A program made the translations under genes and the position numbers. Shown here piece after piece: positions 1 to 7,918 of a stretch of DNA of 64,000 bases. A model generated the notes under the pieces. That model made no database searches, had not been told where the DNA came from, and saw nothing but the letters and a program-made list of their open reading frames with translations. The DNA lies in the NCBI RefSeq assembly GCF_009733535.1, contig NZ_ML771899.1:124001-188000 (forward strand). Direction: 5' to 3'. This DNA comes from Sphingobacterium endophyticum (GTDB lineage Bacteria > Bacteroidota > Bacteroidia > Sphingobacteriales > Sphingobacteriaceae). How positions within the stretch are numbered: the stretch's first letter is position 1; every line of letters starts with the position of its first letter.

Positions 1-1
1 A

Positions 2-55
2 CCAAATACTGTTGAGGAGGGGATAATAAAAACTGTTACATCCTTTAACAGATAA
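2..55 (+). CDS. 3' end of an upstream gene (possible sugar epimerase/dehydratase)
   Basis: An open frame enters from the left edge and ends at TAA 53-55, six bases before the next ATG. Only 17 residues are visible. The tail reads TVEEGIIKTV, which resembles the C-terminus of NAD-dependent sugar epimerases, where a 'GI..T' helix is common. Its place directly before a WecA-like gene fits a nucleotide-sugar gene. The family call is a guess from very little sequence; the existence of a gene end is more secure. Confidence 0.35.
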   Translation, partial: PNTVEEGIIKTVTSFNR

Positions 56-60
56 AAATT

Positions 61-1023
61 ATGGAATATATTGTTTTATTTACTATTTTATTAAGTGTTG
101 AGGTATTATATTTTAAAGTTGCTGAGAAATATGGTATTATAGATAAACCAAATCAGAGATCTTCACATAATACACTTACTTTAAGAGGCGGAGGAATAAT
201 ATTTTATTTTGGAGCGCTAGCTTACTTTATATATTCCGGATATCAATATCCTTGGTTTTTCTTGGGTTTAACTTTAATGACCTTAGTATCCTTTTTAGAC
301 GATGTATTATCCTTATCTAATAAAATTAGGTTATTGGTTCACTTTGGTTCTGTATTATTAATGGTCTATCAATTAAATATCTTCTCATTACCTTGGTATT
401 ATCTAATATTAACCTTTATCGTTGTAGTTGGTGGGATAAATGCTTATAATTTTATGGACGGTATTAATGGTATGACCGCAATATATAGTTTATCTGTTGG
501 CAGTTTACTACTGATAGTAAATTTTAGAATCAATTTTATTGATCAAAAATTGATTTCTTATTTATTGATTGGAATCTTGGTGTTTACCTTTTTTAACTTT
601 CGAACTAAAGCAAAAACCTTTGCTGGAGATGTTGGCGCCGTTTCTATAGCATATATTCTATTGTTTTGTTTAGGTGCATTAATAATTAAAACAGGTAACC
701 TAATCTATATTTTATTTTTAACCATTTATGGTATTGATACTGTTTGGACTATTTTAAGGAGGCTTAAGTTCAAGGAAAATATTTTTGAAGCGCATAGATC
801 CCATTTGTATCAATTTTTAGGGAATGAGGGTGGATTTAATAAATTGTTGATTTCATTTTTCTATGGTTTTTTTCAATTTGTAATAGGAATGCTAGTAATT
901 TTTGTAACTAAATATGATGTTTTTATTCAAATAATTTTTGCATTTATCCTATTGTTTGTAATAAGTGTAGTATATTTAATATTAAAAAATTCTATTATTA
1001 AACGATTTGTTTTAAAAGACTAG
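61..1023 (+). CDS. WecA/TagO-like undecaprenyl-phosphate glycosyl-1-phosphate transferase
   Basis: This 320-aa polytopic membrane protein likely transfers a sugar-1-phosphate from a UDP-sugar to undecaprenyl phosphate, the first committed step of a polysaccharide repeat unit. Family landmarks are the Asp pair at residues 80-81 (SFLDD), the NAYNFMDGINGM block at 127-138 with Asp133, FAGDVGA around 187-193 with Asp190, and the HRSHLYQ loop at 245-251. Length and about ten hydrophobic segments fit the MraY/WecA family. The ATG lies 6 bases after the previous stop, and the next gene starts 5 bases after this one ends, so they are probably co-transcribed. The exact sugar cannot be read from sequence. 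Confidence 0.9.
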   Translation: MEYIVLFTILLSVEVLYFKVAEKYGIIDKPNQRSSHNTLTLRGGGIIFYFGALAYFIYSGYQYPWFFLGLTLMTLVSFLDDVLSLSNKIRLLVHFGSVLLMVYQLNIFSLPWYYLILTFIVVVGGINAYNFMDGINGMTAIYSLSVGSLLLIVNFRINFIDQKLISYLLIGILVFTFFNFRTKAKTFAGDVGAVSIAYILLFCLGALIIKTGNLIYILFLTIYGIDTVWTILRRLKFKENIFEAHRSHLYQFLGNEGGFNKLLISFFYGFFQFVIGMLVIFVTKYDVFIQIIFAFILLFVISVVYLILKNSIIKRFVLKD

Positions 1024-1028
1024 AGAAG

Positions 1029-1466
1029 ATGTTTAAGTTTATTCAAGGGGGAATTGCAAAGGATCAAAGAGGACAAATTCGCTTTGTCAATGATTTTGAT
1101 ATGAAAGAGGTTAAAAGATTTTATATTATAAAAAATTCAGATTTAGAGTTAGTTCGTGGTTGGAGGGCTCATCGGATAGAACAACGATGGTTTTATGTTC
1201 TTTCAGGATGTTTTAGTTTAGGTATTGTGAAAATCGATGATTGGAATAATACTAGCAGAGACCTAGAAATTGAAGAAATTATTTTAGATTCTAATCAGAA
1301 TAGCCTGATTCATGTACCATCAGGATATGGGACAGCATTCAAAGCATTGACTCCTAATAGTGAACTGTTAGTGTTTGCGGATCATTATATTGATCATGCA
1401 GATTTAGACGATTATACTTTCAGTCTAGAGTTTTTTACAAATTATCAAGAGAAATTTAAAGAATAG
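1029..1466 (+). CDS. FdtA/WxcM-like cupin (sugar 3,4-ketoisomerase family)
   Basis: This 145-aa single-domain cupin resembles the WxcM-like/FdtA family, which isomerises dTDP-4-keto-6-deoxyhexoses and is related to RmlC-type epimerases. Visible features are an early GG.....RG segment, RGWRAHRIEQRWFYVLSG with two histidine/arginine positions typical of the family, and a later HVPSGYGTAFKAL strand. No acyltransferase domain is fused. It sits between the initiating transferase and the export genes, so it probably supplies a modified sugar precursor. It could also be a non-catalytic cupin, because the active-site histidine pattern was judged by eye only. Confidence 0.65.
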   Translation: MFKFIQGGIAKDQRGQIRFVNDFDMKEVKRFYIIKNSDLELVRGWRAHRIEQRWFYVLSGCFSLGIVKIDDWNNTSRDLEIEEIILDSNQNSLIHVPSGYGTAFKALTPNSELLVFADHYIDHADLDDYTFSLEFFTNYQEKFKE

Positions 1467-1513
1467 ACATTTAGACTTATATTAAAATACTATAAAATTA
1501 GAATTTTAGGAAT

Positions 1514-1560
1514 AATCCACTATTTTTGTGGATTCGTACTAATTTGGATTAGTTTTTGTT
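1514..1560 (+). terminator. Tandem hairpins before the export genes (terminator or attenuator)
   Basis: Two hairpins stand side by side. The first pairs AATCCAC (1514-1520) with GTGGATT (1528-1534) around a T-rich loop. The second pairs ACTAAT (1538-1543) with ATTAGT (1548-1553) around TTGG and is followed directly by TTTTGTTT. The second has the shape of a weak intrinsic terminator. It lies 20 bases before the Wza-like gene, so it either ends the upstream transcript or acts as a leader attenuator for the export genes. Confidence 0.45.
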
Positions 1561-1581
1561 TCGTCTGATCAAATAATAATA

Positions 1582-2349
1582 ATGTATTATATGAGAATAC
1601 TTCTCTCCTGTATTGTTGCTATGAGTTTGCTTAGCTCATGTGCTTCTAGAAAAGATCTGGTTTATTTTCAACCTGATTCAACTCAATTGAACACCTCTTA
1701 TGAGTTAAATGCTCCTAAATTACAAGCAGGAGATATATTAGCAATTTCAGTGACTGCTGACGATGTGCGAGCAACAGAACCTTTTAATCAAATATCACCT
1801 TACAATAACACAGGAACATTGCAAAATACAAATCCATTTATTCCAACCTATGCGATTGATGTAAATGGTGATATTGAATTTCCAAAAATTGGGAAGATTA
1901 AATTAGCTGGTAAAACAAGAACTCAAGCAATGAATTATTTAAAGACTGAAATTTCTCGTTACATTGTAAATCCAGGAATTAGTATGGAAATTAGAAATTT
2001 TAAAGTTACCGTTTTGGGGGAAGTTAGAAATCCTGGGTCTTATCCTATTAATAATGATAGAATAACATTGCTAGAAGCTATTGGATTAGCTGGTGATTTA
2101 ACTATTAATGGTGTTCGGAATAATGTGATGGTAATCAGAGAGGAAAATGGTAAAAAGGAAGAGTTTAGAGTTGATTTAACGAAAAAAGATGCTCTTAATT
2201 CTCCAGCGTATTACTTGGCACAGAATGATGTAATATATGTTGAACCAAATGGAGCTAAGATTCAATCTTCAAAGTATACTCAAAATACTTCAATTTTTGT
2301 TTCTATCGCTAGTTTAATCATTACGATTGTTGCTGTTGTCGTACGCTAA
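1582..2349 (+). CDS. Wza-like polysaccharide export outer-membrane lipoprotein
   Basis: The 255-aa protein begins with a lipoprotein signal (MSLLSSCAS, Cys at about residue 20). A poly-export domain follows (LQAGDILAISVTADD and DVNGDIEFPKIGKIKLAGKT, roughly 45-120), then an SLBB-type segment (VTVLGEVRNPGSYPI, roughly 140-220), and a hydrophobic C-terminal helix. These are hallmarks of the outer-membrane polysaccharide exporter family in Bacteroidota. A second ATG three codons downstream (1591) would also give a good signal peptide and may be the true start. The Wzc-like partner follows after 19 bases, the standard pairing for capsule or EPS export. Confidence 0.88.
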   Translation: MYYMRILLSCIVAMSLLSSCASRKDLVYFQPDSTQLNTSYELNAPKLQAGDILAISVTADDVRATEPFNQISPYNNTGTLQNTNPFIPTYAIDVNGDIEFPKIGKIKLAGKTRTQAMNYLKTEISRYIVNPGISMEIRNFKVTVLGEVRNPGSYPINNDRITLLEAIGLAGDLTINGVRNNVMVIREENGKKEEFRVDLTKKDALNSPAYYLAQNDVIYVEPNGAKIQSSKYTQNTSIFVSIASLIITIVAVVVR

Positions 2350-2368
2350 TTTATTTTAACTATTTTAC

Positions 2369-4762
2369 ATGAGCAATTTACCAAATTTAGAATCACATAA
2401 ATCTGAAGATTCAGAAATTAATTTAAAGCAACTACTTGAGCAATACACATATTATTGGAAATGGTTCATTATTTCTATCGTTGTGTGTCTAATAGGTGCT
2501 TTTATCTATTTGCGTTATGCTGATAAGATTTATAATATTACTGCAAAGATTCTACTTCAAGATGAAAGTAAAGCAACTGGTGAATTAGCTGGTCTTTCAG
2601 AAATTGCAAATCTAGCAGGAGGTAGCCCTGCTTCTGCTTTTGTTCTAGATCAGATTGATGTTATGCAATCGAGGAGAATTTTTTCAAAAGTTGTGGAACA
2701 AAACAGATTAAATACACTTTATTTCAATAAAGGAAATTTGAAAAGTTCTGAATTACTTGAATCTCAATCCCCACTGCGTCTTGTCATACTTGAACCTAAT
2801 AATTTAAACTTAGACTCAGTAAAATATAACTTAACAATTCGAAAAAGTGGTAATAAATATATATTAGAGGATAAAGAAAATGGTATTCGAGATTATTCTT
2901 TAGGACAAAAATTTACAAGTCCACTTGGAAAGGTTCTTATACTCCCTCAAGGGGGTAAGTCTTTAGAGTCAGACATGCAAATTTCATTTGTTCCTGTAAA
3001 TCAGTATGTTGATGATCTTTTGAAATTAATTCAAATTACTCCTAATAAAGAAAAGCAATCATATGTAGTTAATTTTTCAATGAATTCAGGAAATATCAAT
3101 AAAGCTGAGTTAATACTGAATTCATTAATTGATCAATACAATAAAGATGTAACTGAGGATAAATCAAGATTGAGTAAGGCCACTATTCAATTTATTGATT
3201 CAAGACTAGATTTAATTTCTAAAAATTTATCTGAGGCGGATTCTAAAGTAGCGGATTATAAAGATCAAAATAATTTGGTTGATATGAGTTCAGAAGTTCA
3301 ACTTTATATGCAAAATGCATCTGAAAATGAACGAAAGTTAGTTGAATATCAAACACAATTACGTCTTTCAGATATGATGGGAACGGCAGTAAATACTAAT
3401 TCCGGCCAGTTATTGCCAACAAACATTGGGTTGGAAGATCAATCAATTCAAATGACTGTTAAAAGTTATAACGATCTTGTTTTAGAAAGAGATGATTTGT
3501 TGAAATCTGCTACACCAAACAATCCTGTTGTTCAGAACTTAAATAAGAGTATTAGTGAAATAGGTTCTACATTGAGAGCTTCATTATCTAATTACAGACA
3601 ACTTTTACAAAGTAATGTAGATGCTGTTCAATCCCAAAAAAATAAGTTTGAAGGAAAACTAAACCAATTACCTAATCAAGAACGGGGTTTTAAAGATATT
3701 TCTAGGGAGCAACAAATTGTTGAATCTCTTTATTTATTTTTGTTACAAAAAAGAGAGGAGACTGAGATTAAAGCTTCTGCTACGCCCGCAATTTTGAAAG
3801 TTGTTGATGAAGCGTATGGTTCAAGTAAACCAGTTTCTCCTAAAAAACCAATAGTATTATTTGGCTCCCTAATAGCTGGATTTTTAATCCCATTTGGGAT
3901 TTTATATCTTAAATTCTTAATGGATAATAAAGTTCATTCAAGGAAGGATATAGAAGAGAAATTTAACGCACCAATTTTAGGCGAGATACCAGCTACAGAT
4001 GATCCAGTAGTTAAAGATAATGATAGATCATCTTTGGCAGAAGCCTTTCGTATTTTAAGAACCAATATTGCATTTATGTTAGGTTCGAAAAAAGACTCAG
4101 CTGTTATTTTTGTAACCTCTACAACATCTGGAGAAGGTAAATCTTTTGTTTCGACAAATCTATCCAGAATCTTAGCAATGTCAGGTAAAAAAGTATTGTT
4201 AATTGGGGCTGATATTCGTTCGCCAAAAGTATTGGATTATTTAGGTTTGTCCCATTTGCAGCATACTAATATAGGTATCACACAATATTTGATTAATCCA
4301 GATATGCCAGTTGATAATATTATTATTCATAAACCTGCTCCTTATGACTTTGATGTTATTTATTCAGGTTATATTGCTCCAAATCCTGCGGAGTTATTAA
4401 TGAATGGTCATTTTAAAGAAGTGATTGAATATGGTAGAGAAAATTATGATTATGTAATTGTTGATACTGCTCCTGTGAGTTTGGTAACCGATACTTTATT
4501 AATTTCTGAGTTTGCAGATCTTACTATGTATGTTGCACGTGCTAATTACTTAGACAAACGCTTATTAAATGTTCCTAAGGAACTATATGAACAAGGAAAG
4601 CTCCGTAATATGGCAGTTGTGTTGAATGATGTTGACTTCGCTAGAGGTTATGGATATGGATATGGATATGGATATGGTTATGGCTATATTGATTCGAGTT
4701 CAGTATCAATGAAAGAAAAACTACGAAAAAAGGCAAAGAAACTGTTTAGAAGTAAAAAATAG
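2369..4762 (+). CDS. Wzc-like polysaccharide co-polymerase / BY-kinase (copy 1)
   Basis: The 797-aa inner-membrane protein combines a Wzz domain (transmembrane helix near residues 33-50, long periplasmic coiled coil, second helix near 490-512) with a cytoplasmic tyrosine-kinase domain. The kinase shows Walker A (SGEGKS, 587-592), Walker A' (LLIGADIRSPK) and Walker B (YVIVDTAPV). The C-terminus carries a YG-repeat run near residues 761-776, equivalent to the autophosphorylated Tyr cluster of BY-kinases. It probably controls chain length and export with the Wza-like protein upstream. Its codons are far more AT-rich than those of the paralogue at 7919, which suggests a different origin. Confidence 0.9.
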   Translation: MSNLPNLESHKSEDSEINLKQLLEQYTYYWKWFIISIVVCLIGAFIYLRYADKIYNITAKILLQDESKATGELAGLSEIANLAGGSPASAFVLDQIDVMQSRRIFSKVVEQNRLNTLYFNKGNLKSSELLESQSPLRLVILEPNNLNLDSVKYNLTIRKSGNKYILEDKENGIRDYSLGQKFTSPLGKVLILPQGGKSLESDMQISFVPVNQYVDDLLKLIQITPNKEKQSYVVNFSMNSGNINKAELILNSLIDQYNKDVTEDKSRLSKATIQFIDSRLDLISKNLSEADSKVADYKDQNNLVDMSSEVQLYMQNASENERKLVEYQTQLRLSDMMGTAVNTNSGQLLPTNIGLEDQSIQMTVKSYNDLVLERDDLLKSATPNNPVVQNLNKSISEIGSTLRASLSNYRQLLQSNVDAVQSQKNKFEGKLNQLPNQERGFKDISREQQIVESLYLFLLQKREETEIKASATPAILKVVDEAYGSSKPVSPKKPIVLFGSLIAGFLIPFGILYLKFLMDNKVHSRKDIEEKFNAPILGEIPATDDPVVKDNDRSSLAEAFRILRTNIAFMLGSKKDSAVIFVTSTTSGEGKSFVSTNLSRILAMSGKKVLLIGADIRSPKVLDYLGLSHLQHTNIGITQYLINPDMPVDNIIIHKPAPYDFDVIYSGYIAPNPAELLMNGHFKEVIEYGRENYDYVIVDTAPVSLVTDTLLISEFADLTMYVARANYLDKRLLNVPKELYEQGKLRNMAVVLNDVDFARGYGYGYGYGYGYGYIDSSSVSMKEKLRKKAKKLFRSKK

Positions 4763-5866
4763 AATAAAGGCGAAGATTATTTTTGAGTAAAAATAGTTCG
4801 AATCAAATGGTTATACGTAGATAGTTTTAAGATACTCGTGTATTAATTAATTAAGAAAGTCTGCATGCTAATTACTTAATATTCATTGTTTAACAACTTG
4901 AAAATTAAGAGAGGCAGAATTAAGAAGCAAATTATAATTTGTTTTCTTGATATTGAAACTGAATGTTTAAAGAAGCTTTTTCGAAAAAAACGCCTAAAGT
5001 GTCAAGCCGTCAAAAAGTATTTAGAAAGAAGTTATTGGACGGCTTGCATCAGGAATGCTGTAAGTTGCAAATATTCTTGAGTTCATCATTTATTCATTCA
5101 ATAATAGCTCTCTTTCTGGGTATTATTTTATACGTTTGACTTAAGTTTAACCTTTCCTATTTCTCCTTGACTATGCAACTGGGTATATCGAAGAAATTGT
5201 CTCATCGATATATCCACAGGACTTAAAATATTAATGGTCAATATTGAAAAGCTAATGATTTCTCTATCGTAGTGTTTTATTGGATTAATAGATTATTTTT
5301 ATAAATCATTTTATATGGTATGTTTTTCAAGATGGACCAATTGGATATTCTGGCAAAAATGACCCACTGATTTTTGTTTTACAGGATTACCTACTGGCCT
5401 GACAATATTACTTCTTTTTTCTTAGACTTTCGACTTTAAGTTCAATCCGATGGGATGTGTTTGGGTCAATATGTGCCAGAATGCCATGCATTAACAGTTT
5501 CTAAATGCAGATGGCGATTTATTTTTTGTCCAGATTGCTGGGGTCTGCTTACTCCAGAATATCCACTAATAGGCATTGTAAGATTGTTACATGCAGGGAT
5601 AGCTAATCCTGGTTTTATATTGATCTGATAATTAGGCTGATAATAACTGATTATTCGGTTTTAGTCAATTACTTGTAGATATTTAGCTATTAATTTTTGG
5701 TAAAATACCCCTCTTTCTAAGCACATTATTATATTTGTTCATTCATTTTCCTTAGAGGATTATGAACACTTGGTTAATAGGCCTTATCCTTCTGGGTAAG
5801 GCCTTATTCTTTTATTTAGATTTTTTTTAGGATTCAAGAATATTATAAAAAATTACCTCATTAGTA
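4763..5866. other. Gene-poor 1.1-kb stretch with decayed sequence
   Basis: No convincing gene was found. Two overlapping short frames near 4886-5100 encode Lys/Arg-rich peptides without recognisable motifs; one of them (ATG 4963) reads MFKEAFSKK. An imperfect hairpin (GGTATATCGA against TCGATATATCC) lies near 5185-5217. Around 5329-5480 short motifs such as AATGACCCACTG and GGGTCAATATG look like the ends of a degraded insertion sequence, but no transposase frame supports this. The stretch separates the AT-rich EPS genes from the acyltransferase and probably marks an old recombination junction. Confidence 0.4.
5779..5815 (+). terminator. Probable intrinsic terminator
   Basis: AGGCCTTATCC (5779-5789) pairs with GGGTAAGGCCT (5794-5804), an 11-bp stem with one G-U pair and a four-base loop, followed by a T-rich run on the plus strand. 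It would stop plus-strand transcription running out of the EPS genes. It lies 50 bases beyond the end of the reverse-strand acyltransferase, but the T-run is on the plus side only. Confidence 0.6.
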
Positions 5867-7726
5867 TTAATTTTCGCTTTTAAAAATTTGTTCCAAATTG
5901 GGCATATACTGCCTGGTTCCAAAAGTGCTGAAGTGCTCTGTATCATAAATGTAACTAGAGCTACCGTCTGAATGTTGGACTGTTGACGATTTATAAATGT
6001 CTATATAATTTTCTCGAGGAATTATTGAATTCATGTAGTCATTAACAAGTTCCTTCTTTTGAATTACCCTTCTCTGAAAATTTAATCTATATCTATTTTG
6101 TAGCCATATAGCTGTAGGCACCTCAATTTCATATTGCTCAGTCTGGCCAATATAAATTACCGGGATATTAAAATCTGAAAAATATTGATTATTGGACGCA
6201 ACTAGTTCTTCTATTTGCTTTTTGCTGTAACCTGAATAATTGGACATTAGTATAACCTTTTTTATTCTTTGGTGCGAACTAGGGATAAGATCTTTAAATA
6301 CCCAATTCATTAATTCTTTTGGCCCTCGATATGCGCTGATTGTCTCCTTGCTCGGAAACACCTCATCAGCTGTTAATTGAATTAAATTGATGCCCTTCTC
6401 CTGAGCCATCTCTCGAATGGTGCTAGCAAACATAGCTGCATAACAATCTCCAATTAAGAGGTAATTTTCCCTTACTTTTATATTAGGATTTAAATATGGT
6501 TTAGTGTAGCTCGAAAAATCTTCATTGTATCTCAAATGATATTTGTTATAACCATACTGATCCTTGGTGTTATTTCTGGGATAAGAAAGGTAGAATTGCC
6601 TAAGTGTAAATTTTTCTTTTAGAATAGACTTATCATCTTTTATTATTAGAAAGAAGAGACCTATTGTAAGAATAGAAAGTGCAGGAATCACTAAGAGTTT
6701 TTTGTTGGAAAATGAAGGAGATTTTCTTTCTAACAATTTATAAGTCAATTCTGATAAAATCAGACTTATCAATAAAATGACTGTTTTCTGTGATATTTCC
6801 GCAAAACAATCGAAATATTTTGATAGAACAATAAGTGGCCAGTGCCAAAGATAAATGGAGTAAGATCGGAGTGCGAGATACTTAATCAGAAGTAATTGGG
6901 GGAAGTAACTTTTCTGATAAAGAAAAATCAAAAATGAGGTCATAAGAACAATGGGCACGGTCGTAAAGTTTGGCCATGACGACTTGTCAATTGGGACAAC
7001 CCCAGTGATAAATAAAACAATTAATAATAGACTTATACCTGCTATTATATTGGTCTTTCTTTCAGAAAAATTTGGCTTGTATTTCCCGCTTAAAGAGAAT
7101 AAAAGACCTCCGGCAAGGAATTCCCATAACCTTGAAGGGAGCATATAGAAATTTAAGGCATGGTAGCTTCTATGCAATATCCACATACATCCGATTGATA
7201 TTAAGATAAACAGTAACCAAATAATGTTTTTCGATAACACCTTACACCTATAAATGAAAATTAAGATAAAAGGACAGATTAAATAATACTGAATCTCTAG
7301 TGAAAGGGACCAAGTATGTAGTAATAAATTGAGTTCTGATTTAGGCTGGAAGTATCCTGATAATAAATAATAATAAAAATTAGAGGTAAATAGTGCGCTA
7401 CTTATGGCAGAGAGGCTATATTCATAGAGTTTGATGTCAAAAAAGAGGAAAATAAACAATAAGAATGTCAGGAGCACCGAATAGTAAACTGGAAAAATTC
7501 GTTTGGCTCTGCTTAGGTAAAATGAATATAATTGGAAACTGTTGTCTTTCAGACGGGAAAAAATGTTAGCAGCCATCAAAAAGCCCGATAATACAAAGAA
7601 TATATCTACTCCAACATATCCATTGTTGAAATAGGGTATCTGCAGATGATAAGCTACTACAGAAATGATGGCTAGCGCGCGCAGCAAATCCAGGTCGTTA
7701 CGGTAATATTTTATAGAGGATGACAT
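5867..7726 (-). CDS. OafA/YrhL-type acyltransferase with C-terminal SGNH-like domain
   Basis: The 619-aa protein has an acyltransferase-3 membrane domain (residues 10-365, about ten helices). It contains the RALAIISVVAYH block with His27, GVDIFFVLSGFL, and the conserved HTWSLSLE at 137-144. A periplasmic SGNH-like domain follows (roughly 420-619). Such proteins O-acetylate cell-surface polysaccharides. The SGNH block reads LLIGDCYA at 423-430, so the usual nucleophile Ser of GDS is Cys428, while the D-x-x-H pair is kept (Asp595, His598). It lies alone on the minus strand between the two Wzc genes and probably decorates their polysaccharide. Confidence 0.85.
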   Translation of the reverse strand: MSSSIKYYRNDLDLLRALAIISVVAYHLQIPYFNNGYVGVDIFFVLSGFLMAANIFSRLKDNSFQLYSFYLSRAKRIFPVYYSVLLTFLLFIFLFFDIKLYEYSLSAISSALFTSNFYYYLLSGYFQPKSELNLLLHTWSLSLEIQYYLICPFILIFIYRCKVLSKNIIWLLFILISIGCMWILHRSYHALNFYMLPSRLWEFLAGGLLFSLSGKYKPNFSERKTNIIAGISLLLIVLFITGVVPIDKSSWPNFTTVPIVLMTSFLIFLYQKSYFPQLLLIKYLALRSYSIYLWHWPLIVLSKYFDCFAEISQKTVILLISLILSELTYKLLERKSPSFSNKKLLVIPALSILTIGLFFLIIKDDKSILKEKFTLRQFYLSYPRNNTKDQYGYNKYHLRYNEDFSSYTKPYLNPNIKVRENYLLIGDCYAAMFASTIREMAQEKGINLIQLTADEVFPSKETISAYRGPKELMNWVFKDLIPSSHQRIKKVILMSNYSGYSKKQIEELVASNNQYFSDFNIPVIYIGQTEQYEIEVPTAIWLQNRYRLNFQRRVIQKKELVNDYMNSIIPRENYIDIYKSSTVQHSDGSSSYIYDTEHFSTFGTRQYMPNLEQIFKSEN

Positions 7727-7918
7727 GATACTTGGTTTAGCACTAATATACCTGATTTTATCTTTCGAACGAATTAAATTCTGTAGGTCTTAGGGTCAGA
7801 ATAAATTTTTCTTTAATATGGAATTTTTGATTTTTTAATAGCGGATGGATATAAGTCTAAATTTTAAACTGTATAATTGTGCTTAGATTAAGATATACCA
7901 AGTGTCATTAACTCTATT

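Noticed and set aside
4640..4690. Short tandem repeat (TATGGA) near the end of the first kinase gene, possibly a CRISPR or VNTR
   Set aside because: It is in frame and encodes the YG tail of a BY-kinase; the same tail occurs in the paralogue at 10201-10235. There are no spacers.
4886..5080. 64-aa frame downstream of the first kinase
   Set aside because: Its composition is Lys/Arg/Cys-rich with no motif, and it overlaps another meaningless frame; probably chance in decayed DNA.
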